DNA of 64,000 bases. It comes from Pseudomonas umsongensis (GTDB taxonomy: Bacteria; Pseudomonadota; Gammaproteobacteria; Pseudomonadales; Pseudomonadaceae). The stretch spans positions 868,001 to 932,000 of the forward strand of contig NZ_NIWU01000002.1 in NCBI RefSeq assembly GCF_002236105.1, written 5' to 3'. The notes beneath the pieces are model-generated. The model made no database searches and was not told the DNA's origin. It was given only the letters and a program-made list of their open reading frames with translations. The position numbers and the translations under genes were made by a program. How positions within the stretch are numbered: position 1 is the stretch's first letter; each line of letters opens with the position of its first letter. Positions 40,858 through 49,699 of this stretch are shown piece after piece.

Positions 40858-42268
40858 TGATCTCCAGTCGGCCCAGGAGCATGCCGAACGAGAGAATCCA
40901 TTTGGCGGCGTCCGGCAGCGAGGCGAAGTTGCCGGCCGGACCGATGGTCTCGCCCAGCCCAGGGCCGACGCCGGACACGGTGCTGGCGGCACCGGTCAGG
41001 GCGGTCATCCAGTCCACCCCGAGCAGTGACAGCAGTAGCGCGATCACGCAGATGGTGATCGCGAAGAAGAACGAAAAGGTCAGGATCGAACGTACGATCT
41101 CTTCATCGAGGCGGTGACCGTTGTACTTCTGCTTGATCACCGCCCGCGGGTGAATCAGTTGGTTAAGGTTGGCCTTGAGCAGGATATAGGCGACCTGGAA
41201 GCGGAAAATCTTGATCCCGCCAGCGGTTGAGCCGGAGCAGCCGCCAACAAAACCCAGATAGAAGAACAGCATCAGCGAGAAATTTCCCCACAGGCTGTAA
41301 TCCCCCAGCGCGAAGCCGGTGGTGGTGACCACCGACGTCACGTTCAGCGCCACATGCCGCAGCGCTTCGAGCCAATGCAGCTGGGTAGTCCACCAGTACC
41401 AGGTGCCGAGCACCAGCCAGGTCACCAGCAGCATCCCGAGCAAGCCCTGGACCTGTTGATCCTTGATCAGCGCCCGGCGGTTACCGCGCAGGGTCGCCAC
41501 ATACAGGGTGAACGGCAGGCTGCCGAGAATCATGATGACGATGGCTACCCAATGCACCGCCGGCTGCGTCCACTTGGCCAGGGATTGGTCCGAGGTGGAA
41601 AAACCGCCCGTGGAAATCGCCGACATCGCATGGTTGATCGCGTCGAACGGACTCATTCCGGCCCACCAGAACGCCAGGCTGCCCAAAATGGTGATGCCGA
41701 CATAGGCCGCGACGATAAGGCGCGCCACCATGTGTGAGCGGGGCATGACTTTCTCGGAGCGGTCCGAGGATTCAGTCTGGAACAGCCGCATGCCACCGAT
41801 GCGCAGCAGCGGCAGGATCGCCACCGCCATGCCGATAAACCCGATGCCGCCGATCCAGTGCAGCAGCGAGCGCCACATCAGGATCCCGGGGGACATGTCG
41901 TCCAGGTGGTTGAGCACCGTCGCACCGGTGGCGGTGATCCCGGACATGCTTTCGAAGAACGAATCGGTGTAGCTGATGTGCTGGGTCAGCAGGAAGGGCA
42001 GCGCGGCGAAGATACACACCACCAGCCAACTGCTGACAGTTAGCAGGTACATGTCCCGTGGTCGCAGATGAACATGCTCGGGGCGCCCGGGAATGACCAG
42101 GGCGAGGCCGGCGACAAAGGTGATCATGCTGGCCCAGAGGAACGACGGCAGGTCGCCGGTGCGATCGAAGATCACCAGCGTACCCATGGGTACGACCATG
42201 GCGATGGCCAGGGTTATCAGGAAGATGCCGATGATGAAACCAATGAGACGTAAGGTCGGCAACGCCAT
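40814..42268 (-). CDS. trkH: Potassium uptake protein, TrkH family
   Basis: The 484-residue inner-membrane protein is the ion-conducting subunit of the Trk potassium system. It has four repeated M1-P-M2 units with selectivity-loop glycines, such as SGITATGATVL, NHAMSAISTGGFSTSD, TSVVTTTGFALGD and AASTVSGVGPGLGET. The NAD-binding partner TrkA is not in the window. The start is ATG 42268, chosen because the extra upstream residues do not fit the family. The C-terminal FVLCIPAFWRH is usual for the family. The last 44 bases overlap the end of the AraC gene on the other strand. Confidence 0.93.
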   Translation of the reverse strand: MALPTLRLIGFIIGIFLITLAIAMVVPMGTLVIFDRTGDLPSFLWASMITFVAGLALVIPGRPEHVHLRPRDMYLLTVSSWLVVCIFAALPFLLTQHISYTDSFFESMSGITATGATVLNHLDDMSPGILMWRSLLHWIGGIGFIGMAVAILPLLRIGGMRLFQTESSDRSEKVMPRSHMVARLIVAAYVGITILGSLAFWWAGMSPFDAINHAMSAISTGGFSTSDQSLAKWTQPAVHWVAIVIMILGSLPFTLYVATLRGNRRALIKDQQVQGLLGMLLVTWLVLGTWYWWTTQLHWLEALRHVALNVTSVVTTTGFALGDYSLWGNFSLMLFFYLGFVGGCSGSTAGGIKIFRFQVAYILLKANLNQLIHPRAVIKQKYNGHRLDEEIVRSILTFSFFFAITICVIALLLSLLGVDWMTALTGAASTVSGVGPGLGETIGPAGNFASLPDAAKWILSFGMLLGRLEIITVFVLCIPAFWRH

Positions 42269-42387
42269 GAAATCCGCTCGGCTGAAGTAAGGAAGGCGCC
42301 ATTCTACCTGCGGGGCAGGGCATGTAAACCGCACTGCCTCAGTAGTTACAGCTAGAATAGCCGCACAATTTTTTCTGGAGGTGGCCG

Positions 42388-42951
42388 ATGCAGGCTCTCG
42401 ACGTTTTGCTCAACCGTGTTTCCGTCCCGCGCCTGATCGAACCGGCCCCCACCCAGGCGCAACGTGAAGTGCTGTTTGCCGCGGCCATGCGTGCCCCGGA
42501 CCACGGTCATTTGCAGCCTTGGCGTTTCCTGACTGTCGAAGGTGCGGCGCGCGAGCAAATGGGCGAGTTGCTGGCCGAGGCGGCAAAGTTGCAGGACGCT
42601 GAAGTGACCGAAGCGGCCATCGACAAGGCGCGTAACGGACCACTGCGGGCGCCCTTGGTGGTGGTCGTGATCGCGCGGGTGCAGGATCACGTCAAGTATC
42701 CGAAGTCCGAGCAACGGCTGGCGGCGGGTTGTGCAGCCCACGGGATCTTGCTGGCGGCCTATGCGCAAGGCATTGGTGCGGTCTGGCGTACCGGTGACCT
42801 GGCCTATTCGCCGCATGTGGCCAAGGGCTTGGGCCTGGCCGAAGACGAAGAGGTGATTGCCTTCCTGTACCTTGGCACGCCGCAAAAAGAGCCGCGGGTA
42901 GCGGAGAAGGTTGACCTGGCCAAGTTCGTCAGCGCCTGGCCAGCCGCATAA
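42388..42951 (+). CDS. Nitroreductase-family flavoprotein (YdjA-like)
   Basis: The 187-residue protein has the single-domain nitroreductase fold with AAMRAPDHGHLQPWRFLTV near the start (FMN phosphate and ring contacts), a central LAAGCAAHGILLAAYAQGIGAVWRTGD and the C-terminal FLYLGTPQKEP. YdjA-type proteins are FMN-dependent and reduce nitroaromatics or unknown electrophiles with NAD(P)H. It is a single gene with the promoter facing trkH, and a family C palindrome follows it before the convergent sensor kinase gene. Confidence 0.9.
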   Translation: MQALDVLLNRVSVPRLIEPAPTQAQREVLFAAAMRAPDHGHLQPWRFLTVEGAAREQMGELLAEAAKLQDAEVTEAAIDKARNGPLRAPLVVVVIARVQDHVKYPKSEQRLAAGCAAHGILLAAYAQGIGAVWRTGDLAYSPHVAKGLGLAEDEEVIAFLYLGTPQKEPRVAEKVDLAKFVSAWPAA

Positions 42952-42953
42952 AG

Positions 42954-42982
42954 ATCATTCCCACGCGGAGCGTGGGAATGAT
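42954..42982. repeat. Short REP palindrome, family C
   Basis: ATCATTCCCACGC and GCGTGGGAATGAT form a 13-bp stem around GGA. It lies between the convergent nitroreductase and sensor kinase genes and could act as a transcript end. Confidence 0.85.
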
Positions 42983-42985
42983 TAC

Positions 42986-44323
42986 TTAGGCGACAGCCCC
43001 CGGCACCAGTGGCAATTCCAGGCTGGCTATAAACCCGCCCTCAGGGTGATTGGCCAGCACCAGGCTTCCGCCATGCCGTTCCGCCGCACGGCGCGCAATC
43101 GCCAGGCCCAGGCCATGCCCGGGCGCCGACTGTCCGGGCGCACGATAGAACGGCTCACCCAGCTGTCTCAAATGTTCCTCGTCCGCCCCCGGCCCATGGT
43201 CGCGCACGGTCACTACAATCCGTTCTCCTTTCCGCAGCGCCTGCATTTCAATCGGCAGGCCGCCCGCCGGGTTGAAGCGCTGGGCGTTGCGCAACAGATT
43301 GTCCACGGCTCGCTCGATCATCGTCGGCCAACCCTTGAGGGTCAGTTGCGACTCGGCTTCAAGGTGCACGAGCTGATCGGGTGAACCCAGTTGTGCATCC
43401 TTTTGCAACGTATTGAGCAGGGCGTTGAGATCCACCTCTTCGGCACTGGCGTTATCGGCGTCAACCCGTGCCAGCACGAGGATTTCGCTGATCAACGCTT
43501 CGAGGCGGTCGCATTCGCGGGTCAGGCGCGGCCAGAGTTTCTCTCGTTCCTGCGGCGTGGCTCGCTCGGCCAGAGCCAGCGCAATGCGCAGGCGAGCGAG
43601 GGGCGAACGCAGTTCGTGTGACACATCGCGCAGCAGCTGGCGTTGACTGCCGATCAGGCTTTGCAGGCGCGCACCCATGCGATTGAAGTCGTTGGCCAGC
43701 ACGCCGAATTCATCGCGGCGGTTGGCCAGTTTGACCAGGCTGTTCTGTTGATAGGTGGTTTGTCCCAGGTCATGCACCGCACCGCGCAAGCGGCTGAGAG
43801 GGCGAGTGATGGATAAGGTGACCAACAGGCTGAACAGGGTCAGCACCACTAATGCGATCCCCAGTGCACTCAACGGCCAGAGCAGGCTTTCGCGGTGCCA
43901 GGCGTCGAGTTCTGGATGTGGAATCCGGTAGATGAACAGATAGGTGTCACCGCTTTTGTCGCTGGTGTATTCATCCGTCAGGCGACGCCATGGCAAGCGA
44001 CGGTCATCGTTGTTCTGCCGCGCTTCAAACGCAGCGGCCCGTCGCGGGAAGGTGCCGCGTACTACCGGGTCGCCGCTTTCGTTGAGGACCTGGACATCGA
44101 TGTGATACTGGCGCTTGCGCTTCTGCAGAAGATCCTGCGCCGCGTCTTCGCCTTGGGATTCGTAAGTCTGCGTCCATTGCTCAGCCAGTGTATTGAGACC
44201 TGGGTGGCGACTGAGTATCCACGCATCCTGGTTGAGCATGTGCCCGAGCAGAATGGAGAGCCCTGCAACGAGGGCGATGGCCAGCCAGAAGCTGGCCAGG
44301 ATCCGCCAGAACAATGAGCGCAC
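42986..44323 (-). CDS. cpxA: CpxA-like envelope-stress sensor histidine kinase
   Basis: The 445-residue inner-membrane kinase has a first helix (ILASFWLAIALVAGLSILL), a periplasmic sensor domain (about 30-155), a second helix, a HAMP domain (SITRPLSRLRGAVHDLGQ), the His box DVSHELRSPLARLR and the ATP-binding motifs NLLRNAQRFN, DHGPG and GHGLGLAIARR. This layout matches CpxA, which responds to misfolded envelope proteins and phosphorylates CpxR. The start is GTG 44323 with GAGGA upstream. A REPIN separates it from the spy-like gene, so the order is cpxR, spy-like, cpxA, as recalled for P. aeruginosa PA3204-PA3206. Confidence 0.9.
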   Translation of the reverse strand: MRSLFWRILASFWLAIALVAGLSILLGHMLNQDAWILSRHPGLNTLAEQWTQTYESQGEDAAQDLLQKRKRQYHIDVQVLNESGDPVVRGTFPRRAAAFEARQNNDDRRLPWRRLTDEYTSDKSGDTYLFIYRIPHPELDAWHRESLLWPLSALGIALVVLTLFSLLVTLSITRPLSRLRGAVHDLGQTTYQQNSLVKLANRRDEFGVLANDFNRMGARLQSLIGSQRQLLRDVSHELRSPLARLRIALALAERATPQEREKLWPRLTRECDRLEALISEILVLARVDADNASAEEVDLNALLNTLQKDAQLGSPDQLVHLEAESQLTLKGWPTMIERAVDNLLRNAQRFNPAGGLPIEMQALRKGERIVVTVRDHGPGADEEHLRQLGEPFYRAPGQSAPGHGLGLAIARRAAERHGGSLVLANHPEGGFIASLELPLVPGAVA

Positions 44324-44351
44324 GGAAATTCCTCAAGCAAACACAAAATCA

Positions 44352-44454
44352 CCTGTAGGAGCGAGCATGCTCGCGAAAAACTCAAGGACAACACGGGCTA
44401 CCTGATGCCCCGCATTATCGTTGAAGTCCATCGCGAGCAGGCTCGCTCCCACAG
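44352..44454. repeat. REPIN-like inverted pair, family A
   Basis: Two inverted family A units, one of the variant TAGGAGCGAGCATGC, lie between the spy-like gene and cpxA inside the presumed operon. Confidence 0.88.
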
Positions 44455-44483
44455 TTCAGCTGTTGGGCCTAGGGGTTAGCGCA

Positions 44484-44942
44484 TTATTGCGCTTTTTGTG
44501 CCTGTTGCGCTTTCCACGCCTTGAACTCGGCCCATTCGGCGCGACGTTCAGCCTGTTTCTTCTGGATCTCGTCGAATTTCTTCTGTTGATCCGGTTTCAG
44601 CAACGCACGCACGTCGGCTTCGGCTTTCTTGTGGTTGGCGGCCATTTCATCTTTCATGGCTTTCTGGTCGGCTGGCGAGAGTTTTTCCAGGTACTTGTCG
44701 ACCACTTGCTTACGCTCATGCATCTGCTCGCCCATGATCTTGCGGATCTGCTCGCGCTGCTCGCGGCTCAGGTCCAGTTGGCTGTACGGGCCTTTGCCGT
44801 GCATGCCATGCATGCCGTGCATCTGCCCACCGTGGTGCGAACCGTCCATCTCGCCACCCATCGGGCCTGCGCCTTCGGGCATGGCCATGGCAACGGTCGG
44901 GAGGGCGGCGGCGAACATCAGAGCGATAAGAGTCTTGCGCAT
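44484..44942 (-). CDS. Periplasmic Spy/CpxP-like protein with Met/His-rich segment
   Basis: The 152-residue protein has a signal peptide cleaved after TVAMA, then a Met/Gly/His-rich segment (about residues 22-52, with HHGGQMHGMHGMHGKG), then LTxxQ-type helices (LSREQREQIRKIMGEQM, LKPDQQKKFDEIQKK). Spy and CpxP are cradle-shaped periplasmic proteins that act as chaperones or as negative regulators of CpxA. The His/Met segment may bind copper or other soft metals, which would suit envelope metal stress. GGAGA precedes the ATG. It lies between cpxR and cpxA on the same strand. Confidence 0.9.
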   Translation of the reverse strand: MRKTLIALMFAAALPTVAMAMPEGAGPMGGEMDGSHHGGQMHGMHGMHGKGPYSQLDLSREQREQIRKIMGEQMHERKQVVDKYLEKLSPADQKAMKDEMAANHKKAEADVRALLKPDQQKKFDEIQKKQAERRAEWAEFKAWKAQQAQKAQ

Positions 44943-45071
44943 GGTGAATCTCCTTGTCTCATTCCCGGTACGTTCCGGATGAGTACAGATTACGCAGATC
45001 AAGGTCAGCAGCGGTCAGCGATACGTAAAGCTTGGGTAAAGACCGATTGCCGACGACCTGACAAAGACAAA

Positions 45072-45156
45072 CCCTGTAGGAGCTGCCGCAGGCTGCGATC
45101 TTTTGATTTTGCTTTTTAAGATCAAAAGATCGCAGCCTGCGGCAGCTCCTACAGGG
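45072..45156. repeat. REPIN-like inverted pair, family B
   Basis: Two inverted family B units joined by an AT-rich loop lie between cpxR and the spy-like gene. Confidence 0.9.
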
Positions 45157-45168
45157 ATCGCGTTCTAT

Positions 45169-45846
45169 TCAGAGGCTGTAGTAGTAACCACGGCTACGCA
45201 AAGCCACGATGCGCGGGCGGCCATCAGGATGCGGGCCGATCTTCTTGCGCAGATTACTGACGTGCATGTCGAGGCTGCGGTCGTACAGGGTCAGCTTGCG
45301 GCCGAGGGCGATTTGCGCCAGTTCCTGCTTATCCAGCGGCTCGCCGGGCTGCTTGAGCAGGGCTTCGAGCAGGCGGCTCTCGGAAACGGTAAGGGTGAAT
45401 TCCTGTTCATCGATGCTGACCACGCCACGCACCGGGCTGAAACACAGGTCGCCCAGCTCCATCTGGCTGGACACTGCCGCCGGATGGCTGCGACGCAACA
45501 CGGCGCGCAGGCGGGCTGTCAGTTCCCGCGGGTCGCAGGGTTTGGCCAGGTAGTCGTCGGCGCCGAGTTCCAGGCCGAGGATGCGGTCCAGGGGTTCGCC
45601 GCGGGCTGAAAGCATCAGCACCGGCAAGTCGGGGTGATCGCTGCGCAGTTGCTTGAGCAGTTCCAGGCCGCTGCCGTCCGGCAACATCACGTCCAGTACC
45701 ACGGCCGCCGGGGACGTTTCGGCCAACGCGCGGCGCGCGCTCTGGCCGTCATGACAGGCGCGCACCTGAAACCCTTCCTGGCTCAGCCAGCTGCCCAGGA
45801 GCTCGCACAGTTCCTGGTCATCATCAATTAATAACAACTCGCTCAT
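45169..45846 (-). CDS. cpxR: CpxR-like response regulator
   Basis: The 225-residue OmpR-type regulator has an N-terminal receiver with the acid pocket LLLIDDDQELC, phospho-acceptor Asp in AVVLDVMLPDG, and Lys in DDYLAKPCDPREL, then a winged helix ending in HVSNLRKKIGPHPDGRPRIVALRSRGYYY. Pairing with the downstream cpxA and the spy-like gene identifies it as CpxR. It lies seven bases downstream of a coiled-coil membrane protein gene, so these genes may share one transcript. Confidence 0.92.
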   Translation of the reverse strand: MSELLLIDDDQELCELLGSWLSQEGFQVRACHDGQSARRALAETSPAAVVLDVMLPDGSGLELLKQLRSDHPDLPVLMLSARGEPLDRILGLELGADDYLAKPCDPRELTARLRAVLRRSHPAAVSSQMELGDLCFSPVRGVVSIDEQEFTLTVSESRLLEALLKQPGEPLDKQELAQIALGRKLTLYDRSLDMHVSNLRKKIGPHPDGRPRIVALRSRGYYYSL

Positions 45847-45853
45847 GGATCAC

Positions 45854-46267
45854 TCAATTTAGCCATTGTCGACGTTTTCGCCTCGCACCACTGGCGAAGA
45901 TACCGCAGAGCAGGGCGAATAGCGCCACCCCGGCGCCAATGACGAACCACTGTTGCTGATCGGTCAACAAGCGCGGGATCGAACTGCCGGCCTGTACTTC
46001 CCGAAGTTGCAGCTTGAGTCGCTGATTCTCCTGGCGCAATCGGGCCAGCTGGACGCTTTCGCGCTCGCCATCGGCATTGTTCAATTGTTTGCTCAGTTCT
46101 TCTCGTTGCCGCTCGCTTTCCTTCAAGCGTTGCTGCAGTTCGTTGATCTGGCTACCAGCGCTCAAGGACAGCGGCGTGGAGTTCGCGCCCTCGGCGGCTT
46201 CTTCCCCGTGGGCGGGCGCCACGATCGACAACGTGACCAACATCAGACACAACGGACCCTTGCGCAT
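45854..46267 (-). CDS. Signal-peptide, coiled-coil and membrane-anchor protein (SH3-protein C-terminus-like)
   Basis: The 137-residue protein has a signal peptide (LCLMLVTLSIVAPAHG), a coiled coil with many Arg, Glu and Gln (about 50-95) and one C-terminal membrane helix (QQWFVIGAGVALFALLCGIFA) followed by a basic RRKRRQWLN end. This coiled coil plus QQWFxxGAGV anchor resembles the C-terminal part of the YgiM-type SH3 proteins, but the SH3 domain is absent. It would hang in the periplasm from the inner membrane. ATG 46267 follows AGGAG by about five bases. It is directly upstream of cpxR, which suggests an envelope role. Confidence 0.75.
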   Translation of the reverse strand: MRKGPLCLMLVTLSIVAPAHGEEAAEGANSTPLSLSAGSQINELQQRLKESERQREELSKQLNNADGERESVQLARLRQENQRLKLQLREVQAGSSIPRLLTDQQQWFVIGAGVALFALLCGIFASGARRKRRQWLN

Positions 46268-46377
46268 CGCGACTCCTGATTCCAATACGGATATTGGGGA
46301 GTTTGTCGGCAGGCAAACGAGATTAATGAGCGATTGAGAACGCGATGAACCGAGAAGGTTCACCGCGCAGAGGGAGC

Positions 46378-46677
46378 TTACGGGAGGACTTGCTTGAAAG
46401 GTTTGACCAGAACGTTGGCGTAGACGCCTGCGGCGATGTACGGATCGGCGTCGGCCCAGGCCTGTGCGGCGCTCAGGGAGTCGAATTCGGCGACGATCAG
46501 GCTGCCGGTGAAACCCGCTGCCCCCGGATCATTGCTGTCGACCGCCGGATGCGGGCCGGCCAATACGATGCGACCTTCGCCCTTGAGCGCTTGCAGGCGC
46601 TCGAGGTGTGCAGGCCGTGCGGCCAGGCGGGCTTCCAGGGAGTTGGCGACGTCTGTGGCAATGATTGCGTAAAGCAT
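46378..46677 (-). CDS. yciI: YciI-family protein
   Basis: The 99-residue protein has a dimeric ferredoxin-like fold with the YciI features [27 protein letters not shown] and [22 protein letters not shown]. The conserved His and Asp suggest an enzyme activity, though none is established. It begins just one base after the yciB stop and so belongs to the yciB-yciI unit, an arrangement common in gammaproteobacteria. Confidence 0.93.
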   Translation of the reverse strand: MLYAIIATDVANSLEARLAARPAHLERLQALKGEGRIVLAGPHPAVDSNDPGAAGFTGSLIVAEFDSLSAAQAWADADPYIAAGVYANVLVKPFKQVLP

Positions 46678-46678
46678 G

Positions 46679-47275
46679 TCAGTCCTCGGTTTTCGGCGTT
46701 GTGGTATCGGCGTCGTGCAGGTGGCGGGACAGGTAGATGCCCTGGCCGACCAGGAACAGCAAAGTCATGCCCAGGCTGCCGAAGACCTTGAAGTCGACCC
46801 AGTAGCTCTGGAAGGTGAACGCGACGAACAGGTTGGCGGCGCCGCAAAACAGGAAGAACGCGATCCAGGCGATGTTCAGGCGCATCCAGACCGGCTCAGG
46901 CAGGGTCAGCGCATGGCCCATGATGCGTTTGATCAGCAGTTCGTCACCGATGAAGTGGCTGCCGATGAAAGCCAGGGCGAACAGCCAGTTGACCACCGGG
47001 GCTTTCCATTTCAGGAAGGTCTCGCTGTGGAAGGCCAGGGTCAGGCTGCCGAAGACCAGGCAGGCGATGAGGGTCAGCCACTGGCTCTTCTCCAGCTTGC
47101 GCTGCTTGATGAACAGCGTGCCGTAGACCACCAGGGAGCTGATGATCAGCATCGCGGTGGCACTGTAGATACCGCCTACAGTGACCTCGTGGCCGGCAAT
47201 GTCGACGACCCGTGGATCGATTTTGAAGACGATGAAAAACAGCAGGAGCGGGATGAAATCGATGAATTGTTTCAC
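46679..47275 (-). CDS. yciB: Inner-membrane septation protein YciB (IspZ family)
   Basis: The 198-residue protein has five to six membrane helices with the family motif [17 protein letters not shown] at the start and the W-rich [22 protein letters not shown] in the middle. YciB affects cell envelope synthesis and division in E. coli, and loss causes septation or envelope defects in other bacteria. I take GTG 47275 as the start since the family begins with MKQFIDF; the ribosome site there is weak. It is divergent from the RNase AM-like gene by 87 bases. Confidence 0.93.
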   Translation of the reverse strand: MKQFIDFIPLLLFFIVFKIDPRVVDIAGHEVTVGGIYSATAMLIISSLVVYGTLFIKQRKLEKSQWLTLIACLVFGSLTLAFHSETFLKWKAPVVNWLFALAFIGSHFIGDELLIKRIMGHALTLPEPVWMRLNIAWIAFFLFCGAANLFVAFTFQSYWVDFKVFGSLGMTLLFLVGQGIYLSRHLHDADTTTPKTED

Positions 47276-47362
47276 AGTGGCAGCCAGAAGCAGGATGTGG
47301 CGGCATAATAACAAACATATGGGCGCGCGATAGCGCCAGCTGATTTGAGGTTACAAAGCCCT

Positions 47363-48226
47363 GTGAATGTTGATTTGCACTGCCATAGCACGGCCTCCGA
47401 TGGCGCCCTGGCGCCTGCGGTTCTGGTTGCGCGTGCATTCGAGAAAGGCGTGCGAGTCCTGGCCTTGACCGATCACGACACCCTTGAAGGCCTCGACGAG
47501 GCCCGTCACGCTGCGAATGCGCTGGGGATGCAACTGGTCAACGGCGTCGAGTTGTCCTGCACCTGGGGCGGCGCGACCATTCACGTTCTGGGCTACGGCT
47601 TCGACGTCGATGCCGCGCCGTTGGTCGAGGCGATTGCCAGGTTGCGCGATGGGCGCTGGCTACGCTCCGAGGAAATCAGCCGCAAACTGGCGCTCAAGGG
47701 CATGCCGGGTGCGCTGGACGGCGCAAGGGAAGTCCAGCAGGCCTTGGGAGATAGCGGTAACGCACCGGCCCGCCCGCACTTCGCCGACTGGATGGTGCGC
47801 GAAGGTTTCGTCAAGGATCGCGCCGAAGCGTTCCGCAAATGGCTGGGCGCCGGCAAGCTGGGAGACGTCAAGCAGCATTGGCCGACCCTGGACGAAACCG
47901 TCGAGACCCTGCGCGCGGCCAAGGCCTGGGTCAGCCTGGCCCATCCCTGGCATTACGAATTCACTCGCAGCAAGCGTCGCCGCCTGATTGCCGACTATAT
48001 TCAAGCAGGGGGCCACGCAATCGAGGTGGTCAATGGCTATCAGCCTGCCGAACAAGTGGGCAGCCTCGCGATCCTGGCCCGCGAGTTCGGTCTGCTGGTC
48101 AGCGCCGGCAGTGATTTTCATGGCCCTGGAGGCTGGTCCGAGATCGGTGAATACCGCCCGCTCCCGGAGGATCTGCCACCACTGTGGTGTCGATTCAAAC
48201 ATGACCCAATTATTGCCGCCGTCTGA
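47363..48226 (+). CDS. rnm: PHP-domain phosphoesterase, RNase AM (YciV) family
   Basis: The 287-residue protein has the PHP-type trinuclear metal centre: DLHCHSTASDG at the start, ALTDHDTLEG, VNGVELSCTW, SLAHPWHYEF and SAGSDFHGPG. In E. coli RNase AM (YciV) is a 5' to 3' exonuclease that trims 5' ends of ribosomal RNAs and also acts on 3',5'-bisphosphonucleotides. The GTG start at 47363 fits the family; GAGG is 12 bases upstream. The YciO-like gene begins 13 bases later, as in the E. coli trp region, so they are probably one transcript. Confidence 0.92.
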   Translation: MNVDLHCHSTASDGALAPAVLVARAFEKGVRVLALTDHDTLEGLDEARHAANALGMQLVNGVELSCTWGGATIHVLGYGFDVDAAPLVEAIARLRDGRWLRSEEISRKLALKGMPGALDGAREVQQALGDSGNAPARPHFADWMVREGFVKDRAEAFRKWLGAGKLGDVKQHWPTLDETVETLRAAKAWVSLAHPWHYEFTRSKRRRLIADYIQAGGHAIEVVNGYQPAEQVGSLAILAREFGLLVSAGSDFHGPGGWSEIGEYRPLPEDLPPLWCRFKHDPIIAAV

Positions 48227-48239
48227 ACAGGTAGAGAAT

Positions 48240-48869
48240 GTGAGTCAATTTTTCCAGATTCATCCGGAAAACCCGCAAGCGCGCCTGATCAAGCAGGCTG
48301 TCGAGATCATCCGCAAGGGCGGGGTGGTGATTTATCCCACGGACTCCTCCTACGCAATCGGTTGCCAGATCGGCGACAAGGTCGCCGTGGAGCGCGTTCG
48401 CCGCCTGCGTCAGCTCGACGAAAAACACAACTTTGCGTTGATCTGCAGCGATCTGTCGCAACTGGGTCTGTTCGCCAAGATCGATACGGGCACTTTCCGC
48501 ATTCTCAAGGCCCATCTTCCGGGGCCCTACACCTTCATCCTCAATGCCACCCGCGAAGTCCCGCGACTGCTGTTGCATCCGAAGAAGCGCACCATCGGCC
48601 TGCGGGTGCCGAGCCATCCCATTGCCCTGGCGCTGCTGGAAGAGCTGGGCGAACCGCTGATGAGCGTGACGTTGATCATGCCGGGCGATGATGACCCGAT
48701 GACCGATCCCTACGAAATGCGCCAGTTGCTCGAGCATCAGGTGGACCTGATCATCGATGGCGGCTTCGGCGGGATCAAGGCGTCCACCGTGATCAACCTC
48801 GCCGATGGCGAACCGGAAGTGATCCGTGTCGGTTGCGGTGACCCTGCGCCGTTCATGGTCGAGGCCTAG
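48240..48869 (+). CDS. yciO: YciO-family Sua5/YrdC-domain protein
   Basis: The 209-residue protein has the YrdC fold, with EIIRKGGVVIYPTDSSYAIGC, LRVPSHPIALALLEELGEPL and STVINLADGEP. Sua5 and YrdC make threonylcarbamoyl-AMP for tRNA t6A modification; YciO is a paralogue with much weaker activity and an unsettled role. It starts at GTG 48240 with AGG at 48229-48231, which suits the usual MSQFFQIHPENPQARL opening, rather than the in-frame ATG at 48201. Its stop abuts the ATG of scpA, so expression of the two should be linked. Confidence 0.9.
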   Translation: MSQFFQIHPENPQARLIKQAVEIIRKGGVVIYPTDSSYAIGCQIGDKVAVERVRRLRQLDEKHNFALICSDLSQLGLFAKIDTGTFRILKAHLPGPYTFILNATREVPRLLLHPKKRTIGLRVPSHPIALALLEELGEPLMSVTLIMPGDDDPMTDPYEMRQLLEHQVDLIIDGGFGGIKASTVINLADGEPEVIRVGCGDPAPFMVEA

Positions 48870-49688
48870 ATGTCCGCAGTGGAACCCGTCGACAGCCAGG
48901 CCGGCGCCCAGCAAGAGCTGCCCTTCGCCATGGTCTATGGCCAGGCGGTCATGGAAATGCCGCTGGACCTGTACATTCCGCCGGATGCGCTGGAAGTCTT
49001 TCTCGAAGCCTTCGAAGGCCCGCTCGACCTGCTGCTGTACCTGATCCGCAAACAGAACATCAATATCCTCGATATTCCGGTGGCGGAAATCACCCGGCAG
49101 TACATGGGATATGTCGAGTTGATGCAGTCGGTGCGCCTGGAACTGGCGGCCGAATACCTGGTGATGGCCGCGATGCTGGCCGAGATCAAGTCGCGGATGC
49201 TGCTGCCACGGGCTGAAACCGTCGAAGACGAGGAAGAAGACCCGCGCGCCGAACTGATCCGCCGCTTGCAGGAATACGAGCGTTTCAAGGCCGCCGCCGA
49301 AGGTATCGACGGCTTAAGCCGGGTCGGTCGCGACGTGGTCGTGCCCAAGCTCGATGCCCCGGAGGCGCGGGCGCGCAAACTGTTGCCGGATGTGCGTTTG
49401 TCAGAGTTGCTGCTGTCCATGGCCGAGGTGCTGCGCCGGGGCGACATGTTCGAAAGCCATCAGGTCAGCCGCGAGGCGCTGTCCACCCGCGAACGCATGA
49501 GCGATGTGCTGGAACGGCTGAAGGGCGGCGGTTTTGTGCCGTTTGTCGAGCTTTTCACCGCCGAGGAAGGGCGCCTGGGGGTTGTCGTGACCTTCATGGC
49601 GATCCTCGAACTGGTCAAGGAATCCTTGGTCGAGCTGGTGCAGAATGAGCCGTTCGCCGCGATCCACGTCCGAGCACGAGCCGAATAA
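48870..49688 (+). CDS. scpA: Chromosome segregation protein ScpA (kleisin)
   Basis: The 272-residue kleisin links the heads of SMC and works with ScpB in chromosome organisation. The N-terminal helical region EAFEGPLDLLLYLIRKQNINILDIPVAEITRQY and the acidic middle EDEEEDPRAELIRRLQEYERFKAAAEG are as expected; the C-terminal winged helix begins near ERMSDVLERLKGGG and ends at EPFAAIHVRARAE. It is longer at the N-terminus (about 40 residues) than Gram-positive homologues. It overlaps no gene and is followed by scpB after 11 bases. Confidence 0.95.
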   Translation: MSAVEPVDSQAGAQQELPFAMVYGQAVMEMPLDLYIPPDALEVFLEAFEGPLDLLLYLIRKQNINILDIPVAEITRQYMGYVELMQSVRLELAAEYLVMAAMLAEIKSRMLLPRAETVEDEEEDPRAELIRRLQEYERFKAAAEGIDGLSRVGRDVVVPKLDAPEARARKLLPDVRLSELLLSMAEVLRRGDMFESHQVSREALSTRERMSDVLERLKGGGFVPFVELFTAEEGRLGVVVTFMAILELVKESLVELVQNEPFAAIHVRARAE

Positions 49689-49699
49689 CGAGTCCAATC

